Position numbers and translations under genes: made by a program. Under the pieces are notes generated by a model. The model was not told the DNA's origin and searched no databases. It saw nothing but the letters and a program-made list of their open reading frames with translations. From NCBI RefSeq assembly GCF_025370935.1, contig NC_133472.1:467616-531615 (forward strand): DNA of 64,000 nucleotides, read 5' to 3'. This document shows positions 34,701-45,789 of this stretch, in pieces (position 1 is the first letter of the stretch; each line of letters begins with the position of its first letter). This stretch comes from Choristoneura fumiferana (Eukaryota > Arthropoda > Insecta > Lepidoptera > Tortricidae).

Positions 34701-37700
34701 TTGTAATGATCATAAAGTTCGTGTTTATGCTGTATCTATGCGACATAAAATGACTTTTTATGCACTAGTGCAGGGATCTTCAAAGTTTTTGACTCAAGGG
34801 CCACACTGCACTTAATGTAAATTCGTGCGGGCCAAGACTTAGGCTGATCAGGGGGGTAATACATTAGTTAAGTGGACTTAGGGGCTGTTTCACCATCCAT
34901 TGATTAGTGTTAACTGGCGGTTAGGTGTGTTGCCGTCTAAATGTGATGCCGTCTCCGTCTGTTCGAACAAAACAAATAGAGACGGCGTCACATTTCACTG
35001 TCAGTTAACACTAATCAATGGATGGTGAAACAGACCCTGAGTCTTCAGGCAGGGGGTACTTAGATACGAGTAACGCATAAGGCAGTAACGCATAAGGAGT
35101 AACGCGCAAGGCTTGGTGTTGATTATGTTCATGAGTGGCTATCTATCATTATGACCAATTACCGTCAGTAGCGGGTCTTATAAAACTCTCTCGCTTGCTT
35201 TCCGCGGGCCGGATTAGAGGGGCTCGTGGGCCAGACTTGGCCCGCGGGCCGTAGTTTGGCGACCCCTGCTCTAGTGTATAAAAGTAAAATCTTCGTCTAA
35301 GACCAAGCTAATCAGGTAACAACAGCCACAAACAAAAAAGTTTCTACATCATCATCATCCCAGCCTATACATATACGTCCCACTGCAGGGCACAGGCCTC
35401 CTCTCGGAATGAGAGGGCTTGGGCAGTAGTTCCCACGCTGGCCCAGTGCGGATTGGGAACTACACACACACCGTTGAATTGCTTCGCAGGTTCCTTGTGC
35501 AGGTTTCCTCACGATGTTTTCCTTCGCCGTAAAGCTAGTGGTAAATTTAAAATGTAATTCCGCACATGAATTTCGAAAAACTCAGAGGTGCGAGCCGGGG
35601 TTTGAACCCGCGATCCACTGCTTGAGAGGCCATAGGTCAAACCACTCGGCCACCACGGCTCACATATACATATTTTTTTAATAATTTTAAATTTATATAA
35701 AACTAAAAATCAATCAAGTCAATCAAAATAAATCAATAAAAGTAAAAAAAAAATGTAATTATATAATAATGCATGAAAAATAAGAGGTACAAAAGTGAAC
35801 AATTGTTTCCAATGTTGCTATTTCATTCCCTCTTAATCGAAGTGAAAAGCAGAGTGTAAAATTCGAGCATTAAACCCATTTTCCCCTCGACGTGTCTATA
35901 CAAGGTGTCGACGTCGATTCATCGCTCCGTTTTGACGTGAATAACGGACAAACATACAAACACACTTTCGCATTTATTTAGTAGCATCTCTGGTGTAAAC
36001 ACAGTCTAACAGTTCCTTTTATTATGCTTGGTTTTTTGGAGTCTTTTTGTATTTCTTATTTCAACTCCAAATTTGTTACTTTTACGGGTATCCCGTGAAA
36101 CCAAAATCATAATTTGATTGCTTAGTAGCGACATCTCTTGTCTGGGTGAGCGGTTGGTTCCGAAAGAGTGTGACGTCTCTCGATGAGAGCGGAACATAGA
36201 TGTCGCTAGTGCTGCTGCATAAGTAGCGTAGTAGAAATAAGCAACCTGAGATATGTATGCATAGGAAAAATTCGTGTCTAGATTCCTGTCCAGCGGTGGT
36301 GTAGGGGTTATAGCACGCAGCACGGATTGCTGAGGACCTGGGTTCGATTCCCAGCGCTGGTCTCTTTTTCTGGTTTTTCTGTGCATCCATGTCTCAGTTT
36401 GTATTTTCGATATGAGTTCCTTTTATGTTTCATTCGCTTTGCTGCGTATAAAACCATATTATTTTTATATAAGAAGGAAATTTCGCTACAGCATTAAGCT
36501 TATCGCTACGGCAGCTAAATATACGTTTATCCAATAATATGCATTAACACCGTATCTTATTGTATTTTATTATTTACTAGATGAAAACCCGGCTTCGCTC
36601 GGGTAAAATGTACCTACTCATAATAATGTTTGATAAAAAAAAATTAGCCAGTGTAAAGACTGTCGTACGTACTTATCGAAAAATTTGACGTATATTCCCA
36701 GCCTTAATATTATCGCAAACACTTTCACATCTAACCTACGTATCGGTATTTCACCAGTAGATAGTTCTCCTAAATCTTAGTTGCCCAAATAATTATGATG
36801 TCTCTGTCTCATAATCAAAGAAATTAGAACAAAAGGGCCCCATATACGGTACGATTCGTCTGTACGATCGATCTGATGAAAATCGAGGAATCGTACCGTG
36901 TGTGGGGCCCTTAAGAGGTCCCAATAGAGAACGAAATGCAAACCTGTGACACCTGTGACATGTGATGACGTGACACTTGCGTGACACTAACGCCACTTTG
37001 ATGTGATGACTTTGACATGTTTACTTCGCAACGCCATTATATACTTAGTAATTTATTCAAGTTTATATTGAAAATACTCGATAATCCGAATTTTCCGCCT
37101 ACAAGTTGTCTACTCGGATTGACTAATTTTTTACGCTCTTCAATTTGATGTGCATTTCGTTCGAGTCTACCGTAGACCGGTACGAAATTATTAATATAGA
37201 CTAGCTTTTGCCCGCGGCTCCGCCCGCGTGGTATTCGGTTATCGCGCGCTGTTCCCTCGGGAACAAAAAAAAAAGTAGCCTATGTCACTCTCGGGCCCAT
37301 AAACTATATCTATGCCAAGAATCACGTCGATCCGTCGCTCCGTTACGGCGTGAAAGACGGACACACACACAAACACACTTTCGTATTTATAATATTAGTA
37401 TTGATTTAAGTAGTTGTCAATAAAAAAATTACACCATCACAGTAAAAAAACCACAAAAAAAATGACGTCACCTTTTTAATTGGTTATTTTAATGAATCAT
37501 TAACAATAAACGTCCAGATTTGTTTATTATATTTAATACCTGATTTAATCTAATTAAATAATCTAGTCAAATAAGACATTAAACACAACAAGCTATGTTT
37601 TTCTTAATTGTCAGTTACTTAAATAAAACCCACAGAAACAAAAGACGATTTCTGTACTGGCCTTGGCCAGCAATGTTGTATGAAATTCTATTACTGTTCT

Positions 37701-40700
37701 CTAATTTGACATTAGAACGAATCTTCAGTCAGCGGTATCGGCAATTTTTGAAAAAATATTAGTTTTTCATTTACAAATATACAATTTTACTCGCAAATGT
37801 GATGAAAAACATTGTATGTCGCACGGGCGGTACTGGAATTACGAACATCGACTCATTAAATCCTTCAGTCTTCGGACTTCTAATTCTAATTTCCGGTTCG
37901 TAACTCCTTATTTACCTTAACGCCGCTAGCGTCGCTGCTTAAGTGACTAAGTAAGAAACACAAGCTGAGATATGAGGTGCATAGGGAAATTCGCGTCGGT
38001 ACCGTTGACCATCAGTGGTGTAGCGGTATAGCACGCGGTACGGATTACCGAGGACCTGGGTTCGATTCCCAGTGATGGTCTTATTTTTCTGTTTTTTCTG
38101 TGCATCTATATTTCAGTTTGTATTTTCAATTTCCTTATTTACCGCCGTTAAGACACAATGTACTATTTAATCATGCAGTTAATATTTCCAGCGTATTGCC
38201 TTACTCACTTCGGGCTCTCTGTTGGGAAGTGATCGCTCTTAACCATGATGCTACTGTTGCTGTTAAGTATATCCGCCGGCTTGAGCCTGTCTCCGGGCAG
38301 CATGGTCATCTTGGTGCGGTACATGACTTCAATCAGGATCGTGCCGATCGGCGTGTGGAGCTCGCTCACTTTGATCTCCTTGTGGTTGCCGCCTAGAATG
38401 TTGATGCAACTCTTTATTGTACATAAAACATATGAAAATTACAATTAACAAGAGGAAGAGATGTACAAAGGCGACCTTAGCCCTTGAAGGGATCTCTTCC
38501 AGTTAACCTTTGAACGATTGAAATGACAACTGAAACAAGAGTAGACACTACAATGGAAAGATGAAAGGATCAAAAAAATTAAATTAACCTAAACAATACA
38601 TCAAAAATAAGAAATAAATACCTACACATACATACATATATGTGTACACACTAATACAAAACAATAAATAAACAATAAACAATAAGATTGGTTTTTTGGA
38701 ATCTTTTTGTATTTTTTATTTCAATTCCAAATTTTTACTTTTACGGTCATCCCGTAAAACCTAAATTGAAAATACAAACTGAAATAAAGATATAAGACCA
38801 TCACTGGGAATCGAACCCAGGTCCTCGGTAATCCGTACCGCGTGCTATACCGCTACACCACTGACTGATGGTCCACCACCAGTGCCACACCATCTAGTGC
38901 GCTAGACCATCAGTGGTGTAGCGGTATAGCACGCGGTACGGATTACCCGAGGACCTGGGTTCGATTCCCAGTGATGGTCTTATTTTTCTGTTTTTTTCTG
39001 TGCATCTTTATTTCAGTTTGTATTTGCAATAAACAATAATACATATCAATATCAATAGACTACATATAAACTACAAGTAAATAAACATACATACGCATAC
39101 ACAAAAAAAAAACAGAGAACACAGAATTATTGTACAAAGGTTCCATCCTGGTACGGACAGCATCAAAAGTAGCTGCATACTTTTGTACTTTGTCGTTTTG
39201 CATCTACATACTTATCGAAAATACAAACTGAGACATGGATGCACAGAAAAACCAGAAAAAGAGACCAGCGCTGGGAATCGAACCCAGGTCCTCAGCAATC
39301 CGTGCTGCGTGCTATAACCCCTACACCACTGCTGTACAGGAATCTAGACACGAATTTTTCCTATGCATACATATATCAGGTTGCTTATTTCTACTATGCG
39401 ATACTATGTGATATGGTTTCACGGGATACCCGTAAAAGTAACAAATTTGGAGTTGAAATAAAAAATACAAAAAGACTCCAAAAACCAATCATAATCTACA
39501 TACTTAACACCATACAAATTTGACAAATGACAACCGATTATAGTTTCACATTACTCTGTGGATAATGTCGTTGATTGTACATAGAGTAACACTTTATTGT
39601 AACTTACACTGTAATATATTATGTACAATTGTTTATTATCCCTAAAATAAATAAATAATACAACAGAGTAAAAAATTGATCTGCTACTTTTAATGCTGAC
39701 TGTACATGATTCAGCTTGTTCAACTAAATAAAAACTAGTCAAACTAACCTAACAAATCCACATTAGGCTGTCCACCGTAGATCTTATGGTAGATTTTATA
39801 AGTCTCATTATTCTGCGACCGGGCCATCTTGTAAGCGGGTGTTATCCTGGATATGCTCAGCGTAGACTTCAGCATCACACTCATCCTGTAGTATATCGTG
39901 GAGACGGAGGTTATGGGGGCTTCGATGCACGGTGCCAGCTTAACGGTCCATAGTTCCAGGACCATCTCGTCACCGTCTATGGTTTTGAGCGATATTTCTA
40001 TGCACAGGATGTTGGTTAATGCAGTGACCACTTCGCCGTTGAGGATGCGTTTGGTGTCATAGTTTACTTCGGGCTCGTCCGGGATTGAAAGGTTGAACTG
40101 TGAACAAGGGAGCGATATAAAATACTAGACTATACGCCCGGCTTCGCGCGTCAGGTCCGGCTGTTGAATTGAATTGTGGGAATTCACTATACGTCGTTTT
40201 TTAGGGTTCCGGAGCCAAAATGGTAAAAACGGAACCCTAATAGTTTCGACAAGTCCGTCTGTCTGTCTGTCCGTCCGTCCGTATGTCACAGGCATTTTAC
40301 TCGAAAACTACAAGATATATCAATGAAATTTGGAGCACAGATGTCTTGTAAAAGGCGCTATTTAGGGGCTGTTTCACCATTCATTAATTAGTGATTTCTA
40401 GGAAATCACACTGGCATAGTAAAATCTGGGAAATTAAATTCAACTGCCTGATCTAATGATTTATGCATGCAAAGCCACTGGTTAAGCCTAGTATAAAAAA
40501 AGTCAAAAAGTCAAAGATTTATTTGTTCAAAAAGCAGGTTACATGGTTAACAGGTGTTATGCCAACATTTGAAAGTTCACCACTTTTTGCCGCTTACATG
40601 GCATACAAATATTATAACAAGAGATTTTCATCTACATGTAGGGTACCTACCTTATACTTACAAAAACTGGGAAAAATAATGAATGTAGAACCTGCATACA

Positions 40701-42183
40701 TACATATACATATCTACAAGCTACTTTAATGGCATACAATTTGCACTTAGCAGCTCTTGTCCACTGTATGACTAATTAATAACACTATTGATTATGAATT
40801 GAATTCTCAAGCTTATGGAATTCTTGATTTGCATTAGTCACTCCACAGATAGAGTGACCGAACGGATACCTTTGTTTCTTTCTTATAAATAAACCATCAG
40901 AAAAACGGAAAAGAAAAAATAATAAACCTTTTGTTTATTTAACCTTAAATTTAAATTTAGTTTGAAGTCGGTACCTCAGTACTTATTTTGTATAGTGTAC
41001 ACGTTACTTATTTGCATATATAAATAAATAATACTTTATCAGAAAAAAAAAATCTGGACCTTGATGAAATTTTAAACAGCATTCTCTGACCCTCCTTGGT
41101 TGGTTTTTTAGAAAAATATAGCTCTGTCCATTGGGGGACAATTTTGCCAGTGTTTAGTAGGTTTTGCCGTTGTAAGGTAAAAAAAATCTATAAAACAAAA
41201 TATGAGAGGTAATGGTGGATGAACGATGACAGCGCAAATCTTTTACTCTGACCCTCCTTAAAACTAATTGTCAACCCCTGTCATAGATCAAGCTTTAGTT
41301 GTTTCCTTTTTTTTAATCTTGTTCAGACAAGACCACACTTTTTTTAATTGGTCCGTTCAAACAGGCTAAGGTCTGGGACCATATTGCCTTGTCGCCTGTT
41401 AATAAGGCTACATACAATTGAAGCCACAGAAAATACCTCCATTACAATCAAGTTCTTATACTTTTGAGCAAAAATTCAATCAAAAATATCTGAACACAAT
41501 TCTAAGTCTTCAACAATAGAGTTGTGTTCACATATTTTTCACAAAATTTTTGCTCAAGTATACTGTACATAGTAACAAGCTGTTATATTGGTTTTGATAA
41601 AAAATAAACAACTGTATTTATCACTAAAAGTCTCTTGTTATCAACTAGATATTTTTGTTCAGCCTGCTGATAAGAGAATCTTTGTTATTTATTTTATCAA
41701 CACAACAAATTTTACAAATAAGCTTATCTTATTAGAGTTTGTAACGAAATTTCTGAATTAAATAAAAAAAAAAAGCTTGCATGAACAAATGTGACCATTC
41801 AGCCTCACGGGCAGCCAAGCCACAGAAAAAGTAAAATAAAAAAAAATTAAAAAAAAACTCATTCATGTTTCCAACTCTACAGTTACCTACATAGATGTTG
41901 AGCTCTCTCTAATTGGGTTTTAAGAAGGATGTGATGCTCATGTTATCTTTAATATAGGTTATGAATGTAAGATCATATAATTAACAAGAATCAGTGTTAC
42001 CCATTGTAGATTAGCCGGCGAAGTCGACAACGGTCCATTGTCCAGCGTTTTGGACTCCTGACAACCACGTGTAACCTTTTTCCCTTCTCGACTTTGTACC
42101 ACAATCTGTGCCACTTTCAAAGTCAATATTTTGGTAAACTTGTACAAGCGGGAACGCTCGCTCTCCGCGCTTTGCGCTGCCAT
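31490..42183 (-). CDS. Atg13: Autophagy-related protein 13, six coding exons (complete CDS)
   Basis: Adaptor of the ULK1/Atg1 complex that starts autophagosome formation in the cytoplasm. Joined exons: 42183-42001, 40097-39749, 38392-38209, 34664-34502, 33340-33218, 31714-31490. Phases agree; total 1227 nt, 408 residues (human about 517). Residues 11 to ~200 form the HORMA domain: LYKFTKILTLKVAQIVVQSR, WFNLSIPDEPEV, and the family signature YRMSVMLKSTLSISRITPAY at ~131-150, then HTPIGTILIEVMYRTKM. The middle is short and charged. The C-terminus has FPFADGSPITELANFYQEC and ends with an EFDNMV segment like the FIP200-binding end of vertebrate ATG13. The ATG at 42183 has a strong context (AGCATGG); the upstream frame has only a TTG. 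A minus-strand AATAAA lies at 31219-31224. Confidence 0.93.
31776..32022 (-). mobile_element. SINE-3 copy, left arm of an inverted pair (Atg13 intron 5)
   Basis: tRNA-like head on the minus strand (forward complement gggaatcgaacccgggacct, taaccactaggccatctggt) with body atgggtactaagcaacggat. Its inverted twin is 32511-33184. Confidence 0.85.
32142..32416. mobile_element. Element J fragment (Atg13 intron 5)
   Basis: Contains aacagataaccgaatcgaaa, ttttaaaagacctatccaac and gcggacggacagacagacag, lying between the two SINE-3 arms. Confidence 0.7.
32511..33184 (+). mobile_element. SINE-3 copy interrupted by MITE A
   Basis: Plus-strand head gaccagatggcctagtggtc and cccgggttcgattcccgtgt. Body runs to ggtcaat at 32737, is broken by MITE A, and resumes with tggtgtgaattgtcccgtga at 33161. 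Confidence 0.87.
32738..33158. mobile_element. MITE family A, copy 3, in Atg13 intron 5, inserted in a SINE
   Basis: 421 bp, flanked by AT on both sides, interrupting SINE-3 (32511-32737 and 33159-33184). The inverted twin SINE at 31776-32022 shows the uninterrupted ggtcaattggtgtg, so the target contributed AT. Confidence 0.9.
33218..33340 (-). CDS. Atg13: Atg13 coding exon 5
   Basis: 41 residues (294-334), RMKLLADAQKFKKKPEE ... RYSGLM, lysine-rich then proline-containing. Acceptor AATTGCAG, donor GTGAGT, phase 0 on both sides, so skipping this exon would leave the frame intact. I place it by splice sites and phase rather than strong family conservation. Confidence 0.8.
33380..33665 (-). mobile_element. 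Retroelement family E copy in Atg13 intron 4
   Basis: T-run 33380-33396 through ccttgcacaagatcctacca to tgca at 33665. Starts only ~40 bp upstream (in gene sense) of exon 5's acceptor. Confidence 0.85.
33676..33860 (-). mobile_element. SINE-1, single copy in Atg13 intron 4
   Basis: Poly-A-side body tggagtctttttgtattt, gtatcccgtgaaacc, then the tRNA-like head gcacccaggtcctcagcaat on the complement. Ends at gctataac. Confidence 0.78.
33964..34501. repeat. ~44-bp (2 x 22) tandem array at the Atg13 exon 4 donor
   Basis: About 540 bp of units such as ctgacactgatactgccctc + gtccgacacagacactaccctt + gt, with occasional shortened or ctaatactac variants. Two ~22-bp half-units are recognisable. The array stops exactly at the exon 4/intron 4 border. 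On the gene strand the donor GTCAGTGTCAGAC is itself one repeat unit; in internal units the matching GT is mostly AT (ATCAGTGTC). Confidence 0.93.
34502..34664 (-). CDS. Atg13: Atg13 coding exon 4
   Basis: Residues 239-293: RDNEKKGIDLNKPLTAGAF, then KMRELHEMLNRQLPPEPPL. Acceptor TATTGCAG, donor GTCAGT. The donor is the first base pair of a long tandem array (33964-34501), so repeat and splice site share sequence. Confidence 0.85.
34771..35268. mobile_element. hAT-type MITE with 8-bp target duplication (Atg13 intron 3)
   Basis: Ends CAGGGATCTTCAAAG... and ...TTTGGCGACCCCTG with ggcccgcgggcc near the right end, the pattern of hAT elements. Flanks cactagtg (34763-34770) and ctctagtg (35269-35276) match at 7 of 8. 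A second MITE is nested at 34868-35037. Confidence 0.85.
34868..35037. mobile_element. Foldback MITE nested in the hAT-type MITE
   Basis: gctgtttcaccatccattga and tcaatggatggtgaaacaga form long arms; inner gacggcgtcacatt/aatgtgatgccgtc also pair. A fragment of the family lies at 40360-40400 (gctgtttcaccattcattaa). Confidence 0.8.
35344..35665 (-). mobile_element. SINE-2, full copy with tRNA head, in Atg13 intron 3
   Basis: Minus strand: tRNA-like head (forward-strand complement gaacccgcgatccactgctt, ggccaccacggctcac), body, and a catcatcat tail at 35346-35357. Confidence 0.85.
36028..36411. mobile_element. SINE-1 copies in Atg13 intron 3
   Basis: A plus-strand tRNA-like head (ggggttatagcacgcagcac, ctgggttcgattcccagcg) and body end, preceded at 36028-36103 by an inverted SINE-1 tail. 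The middle matches 55437-55620, so this is a related composite. Confidence 0.75.
37199..37402. repeat. Common lepidopteran dispersed repeat (Atg13 intron 3)
   Basis: gactagcttttgcccgcggc, tcccgcgtg-like start, and acacacacaaacacactttc + gtatttataatattagta at the end. Confidence 0.65.
37998..38130 (+). mobile_element. SINE-1, partial copy
   Basis: tRNA-like head gtagcggtatagcacgcggt and cctgggttcgattcccagtg, followed by the start of the body. Lies just downstream of Atg13 exon 3 in intron 3. Confidence 0.75.
38209..38392 (-). CDS. Atg13: Atg13 coding exon 3
   Basis: Residues 178-239, GNHKEIKVSELHTPIGTI then LIEVMYRTKM, the end of the HORMA fold. Acceptor ATTCTAG, donor GTGAGT, phase 2. The intron downstream (34665-38208) is loaded with SINEs and a hAT-type MITE. 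Confidence 0.93.
38691..39033. mobile_element. SINE-1, head-to-head inverted pair in Atg13 intron 2
   Basis: The left copy is on the minus strand with full body, the right copy on the plus strand. Their tRNA-like heads (tgctataccgctacaccact and its complement) are separated by ~45 bp. Confidence 0.85.
39216..39494 (-). mobile_element. SINE-1-related copy in Atg13 intron 2
   Basis: Minus-strand head and body start (cgaaaatacaaactgagaca ... gaacccaggtcctcagcaat), then a segment ending in the SINE-1 tail gggatacccgtaaaagtaac ... ccaatcat. Confidence 0.75.
39749..40097 (-). CDS. Atg13: Atg13 coding exon 2 (core HORMA)
   Basis: Residues 62-178 (split Gly). FNLSIPDEPE at its start and MLKSTLSISRITPAYK near its end are the strongest Atg13 marks. 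Acceptor TTCACAG, donor GTTAGT. Confidence 0.95.
40200..40350. mobile_element. Element J fragment (Atg13 intron 1)
   Basis: tttagggttccggagccaaa then cgtctgtctgtctgtccgtc; diverges after ~40280. Confidence 0.65.
41080..41260. repeat. Dispersed repeat shared with 52246-52395 (inverted)
   Basis: atatagctctgtccattggg, gacaattttgccagtgttta and gaggtaatggtggatgaacg occur as complements at 52246-52395. Atg13 intron 1. Confidence 0.72.
41455..41565. repeat. Foldback element in Atg13 intron 1
   Basis: tatacttttgagcaaaaatt and aatttttgctcaagtatact are inverted; inner atctgaacacaatt/gttgtgttcacat also pair. Confidence 0.72.
42001..42183 (-). CDS. Atg13: Atg13 coding exon 1
   Basis: Residues 1-61, MAAQSAESERSRLYKFTK onward, ending ...NLQW. 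Donor GTAACA after the TGG codon, phase 0. The 1.9-kb intron that follows (40098-42000) contains a TIR hairpin near 41455-41565 and a dispersed repeat piece. Confidence 0.92.
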
Positions 42184-43215
42184 GCTGCGAGGATTTAAAC
42201 TATCATTGTTCAATCATTCATTAATCTATTTACGCAGTAAACGTATGTTAGCACAAACACAGCACTTTTAACTGAACATTCTCACGATAAACCATAACGA
42301 ATAAGTCACACGTGTCTGCGTAAACACATATTTTATCCCGTCTGTTCCTTCGAAACATAAATGTAATCAAAATAAGATATCTAAAAACAATATAATCGTA
42401 AGCAAAAAAATCACGAGGGACCAAGGGCTAAAGAGAGGTTACAAATTTGTAGAAAAAAAAATGTTTATGTAAAATAAAGGCTTGTCATTGGCTAGATTTG
42501 ATAAGAAAAATTGTAGGTTACAACGTGATTGGTGTGAATAGGACAGGGAAACATGCAGCAGTACAAGTATCTACTTTAACATGCAATGTTTTCAAAGCAT
42601 AATGGTCCTTATTTTGACAACGACATGGTTTAATTTGATACGAATATGAACGGAACAGTTGTTTGACGTCGTCAAAGTTGCCTATTGTACGATCTAGTGG
42701 TTTTGTTCGAGTAGCACACTTAATTTTATTTCAGTGTAAAAAATACCCATTGTGATATTATGAAATATGATAACATTGATAATACATCGAGTAGGTATCT
42801 AAGACTAGTGTAAACAAGTAGTTTACCTAAAGTTTATTGTAAACAAACAGATCTTAGTTATTTTGACAACATTCTTTCAGTTTCAGCACCTAATTCGTTG
42901 ATCAGCAGTTTCCTCCTTTTTTCGTCTGATTCAAGTCTGATTTTTAGCAACTATGTAGATATTGAATGTCTCGAGTAATGTATACAAAAGATGGCATTAG
43001 GTTTTTTTTAAGGTTCCGTAGTCCTACAAACAACCCTGATTATAGAAGAGACGTGGAAGATCGACCGACCTTCACCCATCTGATAGTTTCGCATTTGGCA
43101 CGATTACGTTATGTAAGGTAAGCAGAAAAAGTGGTTAGGTATAATAAAATTATGAAAATACTTATTTTACCTAGGTAAAATTGTAATTGAATATTTTTTG
43201 AATACCTACATAGTT

Positions 43216-43345
43216 AGTTCCCACGCGAGCCAGTGCGGATTGGGAATTCGCTGGTTGTACTGTGCAGGTTTCCTCACGATGTTGTCCTTCACCGTCATAC
43301 TCGTGTTAAATTTCAAATGTAACTTCGGCAAACTCAGAGCTGCGA
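43216..43345 (-). mobile_element. SINE-2, degraded partial copy
   Basis: Forward strand has ttcccacgcgagccagtgcg, aggtttcctcacgatgttgt and cgagcccgggttt, the order of a minus-strand SINE-2 with deletions. Confidence 0.65.
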
Positions 43346-43370
43346 GCCCGGGTTTCAACACAAAATCCTC

Positions 43371-43450
43371 TGCAATATCTGCCCCGGCCGGGTTCGAACC
43401 CGGAACCTCAAGCTTCGTAGTCGGTTCTCTCCACTTGGCTGTCTAGTCGT
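43371..43450 (-). mobile_element. SINE-3 head fragment
   Basis: Forward strand gggttcgaacccggaacctc, aagcttcgtagtcggttctc and ttggctgtctagtcgt match the head of the SINE-3 copies, with small deletions. Body fragments of the same family appear at 2300-2400 and 16511-16640 (ctaggcaacggataaacata). Confidence 0.7.
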
Positions 43451-43539
43451 GTAAAGACTATGACCTATACTTTGACAAGCCGTGCGCGCGTGACACTCGA
43501 TAGGACCCTTGATAAACGCTAGACTAGAGCCCTCTCTAA

Positions 43540-43820
43540 GACAGTATTCTACTGAGTGTCACATACGAACTTGTCAACTATACCACGCGCCATATAAATC
43601 TGCCTAAAAGTGTATTACTTAATACTCAGTTTTGACGCATTTTTGAGATACATTTTTTATGCGACGTCTTTACGTTACCTACTCCCGGATTGTGTTCGAA
43701 TCGCTCAACGATAATAGAGCCTCTTCAATTGAATTATTGGAATTATTACCTTTATAGTTTTTGTGGTACTAGTCGGGGCAATGAACTTTTAGGCAAAATT
43801 AGGCGGCGGAAGGTATACCA
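43540..43820. repeat. Dispersed repeat K, inverted copy
   Basis: Complementary match to 27335-27600, including accacgcgccatataaatct and gaggtt-adjacent ggcggcggaaggtata. Sits upstream of Atg13's start and before the unidentified gene. Confidence 0.75.
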
Positions 43821-44362
43821 TTTGTCTTTATCCACACCGGCATGCCATCTCGACTCGAGGTTGCTTTTTTCGCAATACTTACTTACCATTTTCAAGAACA
43901 CAGATATGTCGTCTCCTTTTCTATCTTTACATGCAGCCAGTCTTCACCATAAACCACCTTAGCCTCCAAGTTTTAAGGTCGTCAGTGTCAGCATTGGCAA
44001 GTGTCAAACCCGGTTCAGGCATGCAGGAAAAAACGTGCAAGTTCCAGTCCACTGCGGCTTTCCATTGACGACTTTAAACTTGTTATCTTTACTGCCCCGC
44101 AATGTAATGCGATTTGGTTATTTTTTCTGGTTTTGAGATGGTCCGCGCAAGTCGGTCTACTGCGCAAGCGTGGCCCGGCCGGTTCGCGGATTGCTCCCGC
44201 CCGGCGAATGCCGTGTGCTCTAGTGATGGGACGATGTCTTGCGGATCCTGATTGAGTATGTGGCGTGCTCAACTTCTCCACCGCTTTTGGTAAGTTCTTT
44301 TCTATACGCTTTGGCAGTTGACGCTCGAAAATGTAGTCGCGAAGAGAATAGAGATTGTAGAG

Positions 44363-44363
<1 letters not shown>

Positions 44364-44398
<35 letters not shown>
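44364..44398. repeat. (CA)n microsatellite
   Basis: About 17 perfect CA units upstream of the unidentified gene. Confidence 0.95.
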
Positions 44399-44400
<2 letters not shown>

Positions 44401-44484
44401 CACTTACAGATTTATTGATAATGTTTTTCCATCGTATTTTGTCGGGTAAGTCCGTATTTATCCTGCCCATATAGGTACTTATCA

Positions 44485-44620
44485 AAGTTCAGTAAATAGG
44501 CCGCAATGGGCACTTTTACACGTCATTTTTTTAAACTACCAGCGCTTTCGGAAAGACCACCATTGCCAAGAAGAATGCGCCGCAAGAAACTTGGCAGAAA
44601 GTCATTTTTTCATAAAAATA
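44485..44620 (-). mobile_element. LINE 3'-end family D, short minus copy
   Basis: aaataggccgcaatgggcac, accagcgctttcggaaagac, ccgcaagaaacttggcagaa. Confidence 0.72.
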
Positions 44621-45394
44621 TAATTACATTGAATAATGAACATGATATAGTTTTTCCACAATCGCGAGATAAAAAATAAATTTTTGGTAAAAAAATCATT
44701 TTCAATACAAGCTTTTTTTGCTGACTGTACTTTTTGTTGACGTACTTGTATTGCCACTCGAACTATAAATACCAAATTTCAAGCCGAGCCATTAACCGTT
44801 GAAGAGTTCCGTCCTCTGGAGACGATCCTGGCCGGACTAGTCCTGTCACTATTAAAAGACAAGATTTGACCCAAATAAAAATAAACTAAAAGCTTATAAA
44901 AAACAGGAAGGAGCTTTGGCTAACAAACTTTCTACCACTCCTCACATTTAAAACTTACCTAGCTCAAGTTATTACTACTTTCGAATGCTATTTAGCGTTA
45001 TAAACATACGCTACATAGCGCTTAACGATTTTTATCTACATGCATAAATCATAACTTCCCTATTATATGTTCAGAAACGACTATCAAATGGCCTTTATTA
45101 AGAAACCTGGTATCTGTGGGTGCATCATCTTAATGTTTACATTAAAGTATCGGTAATACTTTTTTTAACAATGCATATCTGTACATATTGTAGAAAACTT
45201 ATGACATGCATGTAGATAATAATTATTGTTATAAATAAAACTTTAGTTTTTTATTATCTGTTTTATTTAAGCTTTGGTAGCTACTTCAAACTAGTTATCA
45301 GTAACACTAACTTAAAAATACAGGCCATATCTGAACATATTATAGAAAACTTATGATATGCATGTAGATAAAGTTATGTATGCGGCTATACATA

Positions 45395-45509
45395 ATTAGG
45401 CATTAAAACACTCGTGTGATCTTATTATGAAACTCGCCTTCGGCTCGTTTCATAAAACCACTCGTGCTTTAATGCCTCTCATTATGCACCAGCCACATAA
45501 ATAACTATT
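45395..45509. repeat. Dispersed repeat with palindromic core, upstream of the unidentified gene
   Basis: Contains ggcattaaaacactcgtg and its near-complement cactcgtgctttaatgcc around a central gaaactcgccttcggctc. It ends ~135 bp before the start codon of the unidentified gene. Its last 51 bp are also found at 1-51. Confidence 0.7.
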
Positions 45510-45643
45510 AAATCACACCATAAACTACATGAAGAACATCCTCACATCGACGACGCTCTTCCGCGGATACATCCGGCCCATCCCTCGCGCTGCGCGCTGC
45601 AGCTCCCAGTTGGCTGCAAGCCGCCGCCGCGGAACCATGAGCC

Positions 45644-45789
45644 ATGTCGCGCGACGTCGAACTCCTCCCGCTCAAGTCCGCGCTCGTCAACAGCCGCGAC
45701 AGCGAAGAGGCCTATTACCCGAACAACAACCCTCCAGGCTCTAGCCATGACTACACGCTGCTGTCCAAGAGAACGCCAGCTTCTAAGCG
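45644..45789 (+). CDS. Unidentified gene, coding exon 1
   Basis: 48 codons plus two bases, from MSRDVELLPLK to ...TPASK. Donor AAGCG then GTAACA. Its last ~50 bases and the donor are re-iterated downstream in a tandem array. Read-through of the donor meets TAA at once, so unspliced product would end here. Confidence 0.62.

Noticed and set aside
36006..36386. Frames containing HRKTRKRDQRWES at five loci
   Set aside because: They are SINE-1 read across its tRNA-like head; not a gene.
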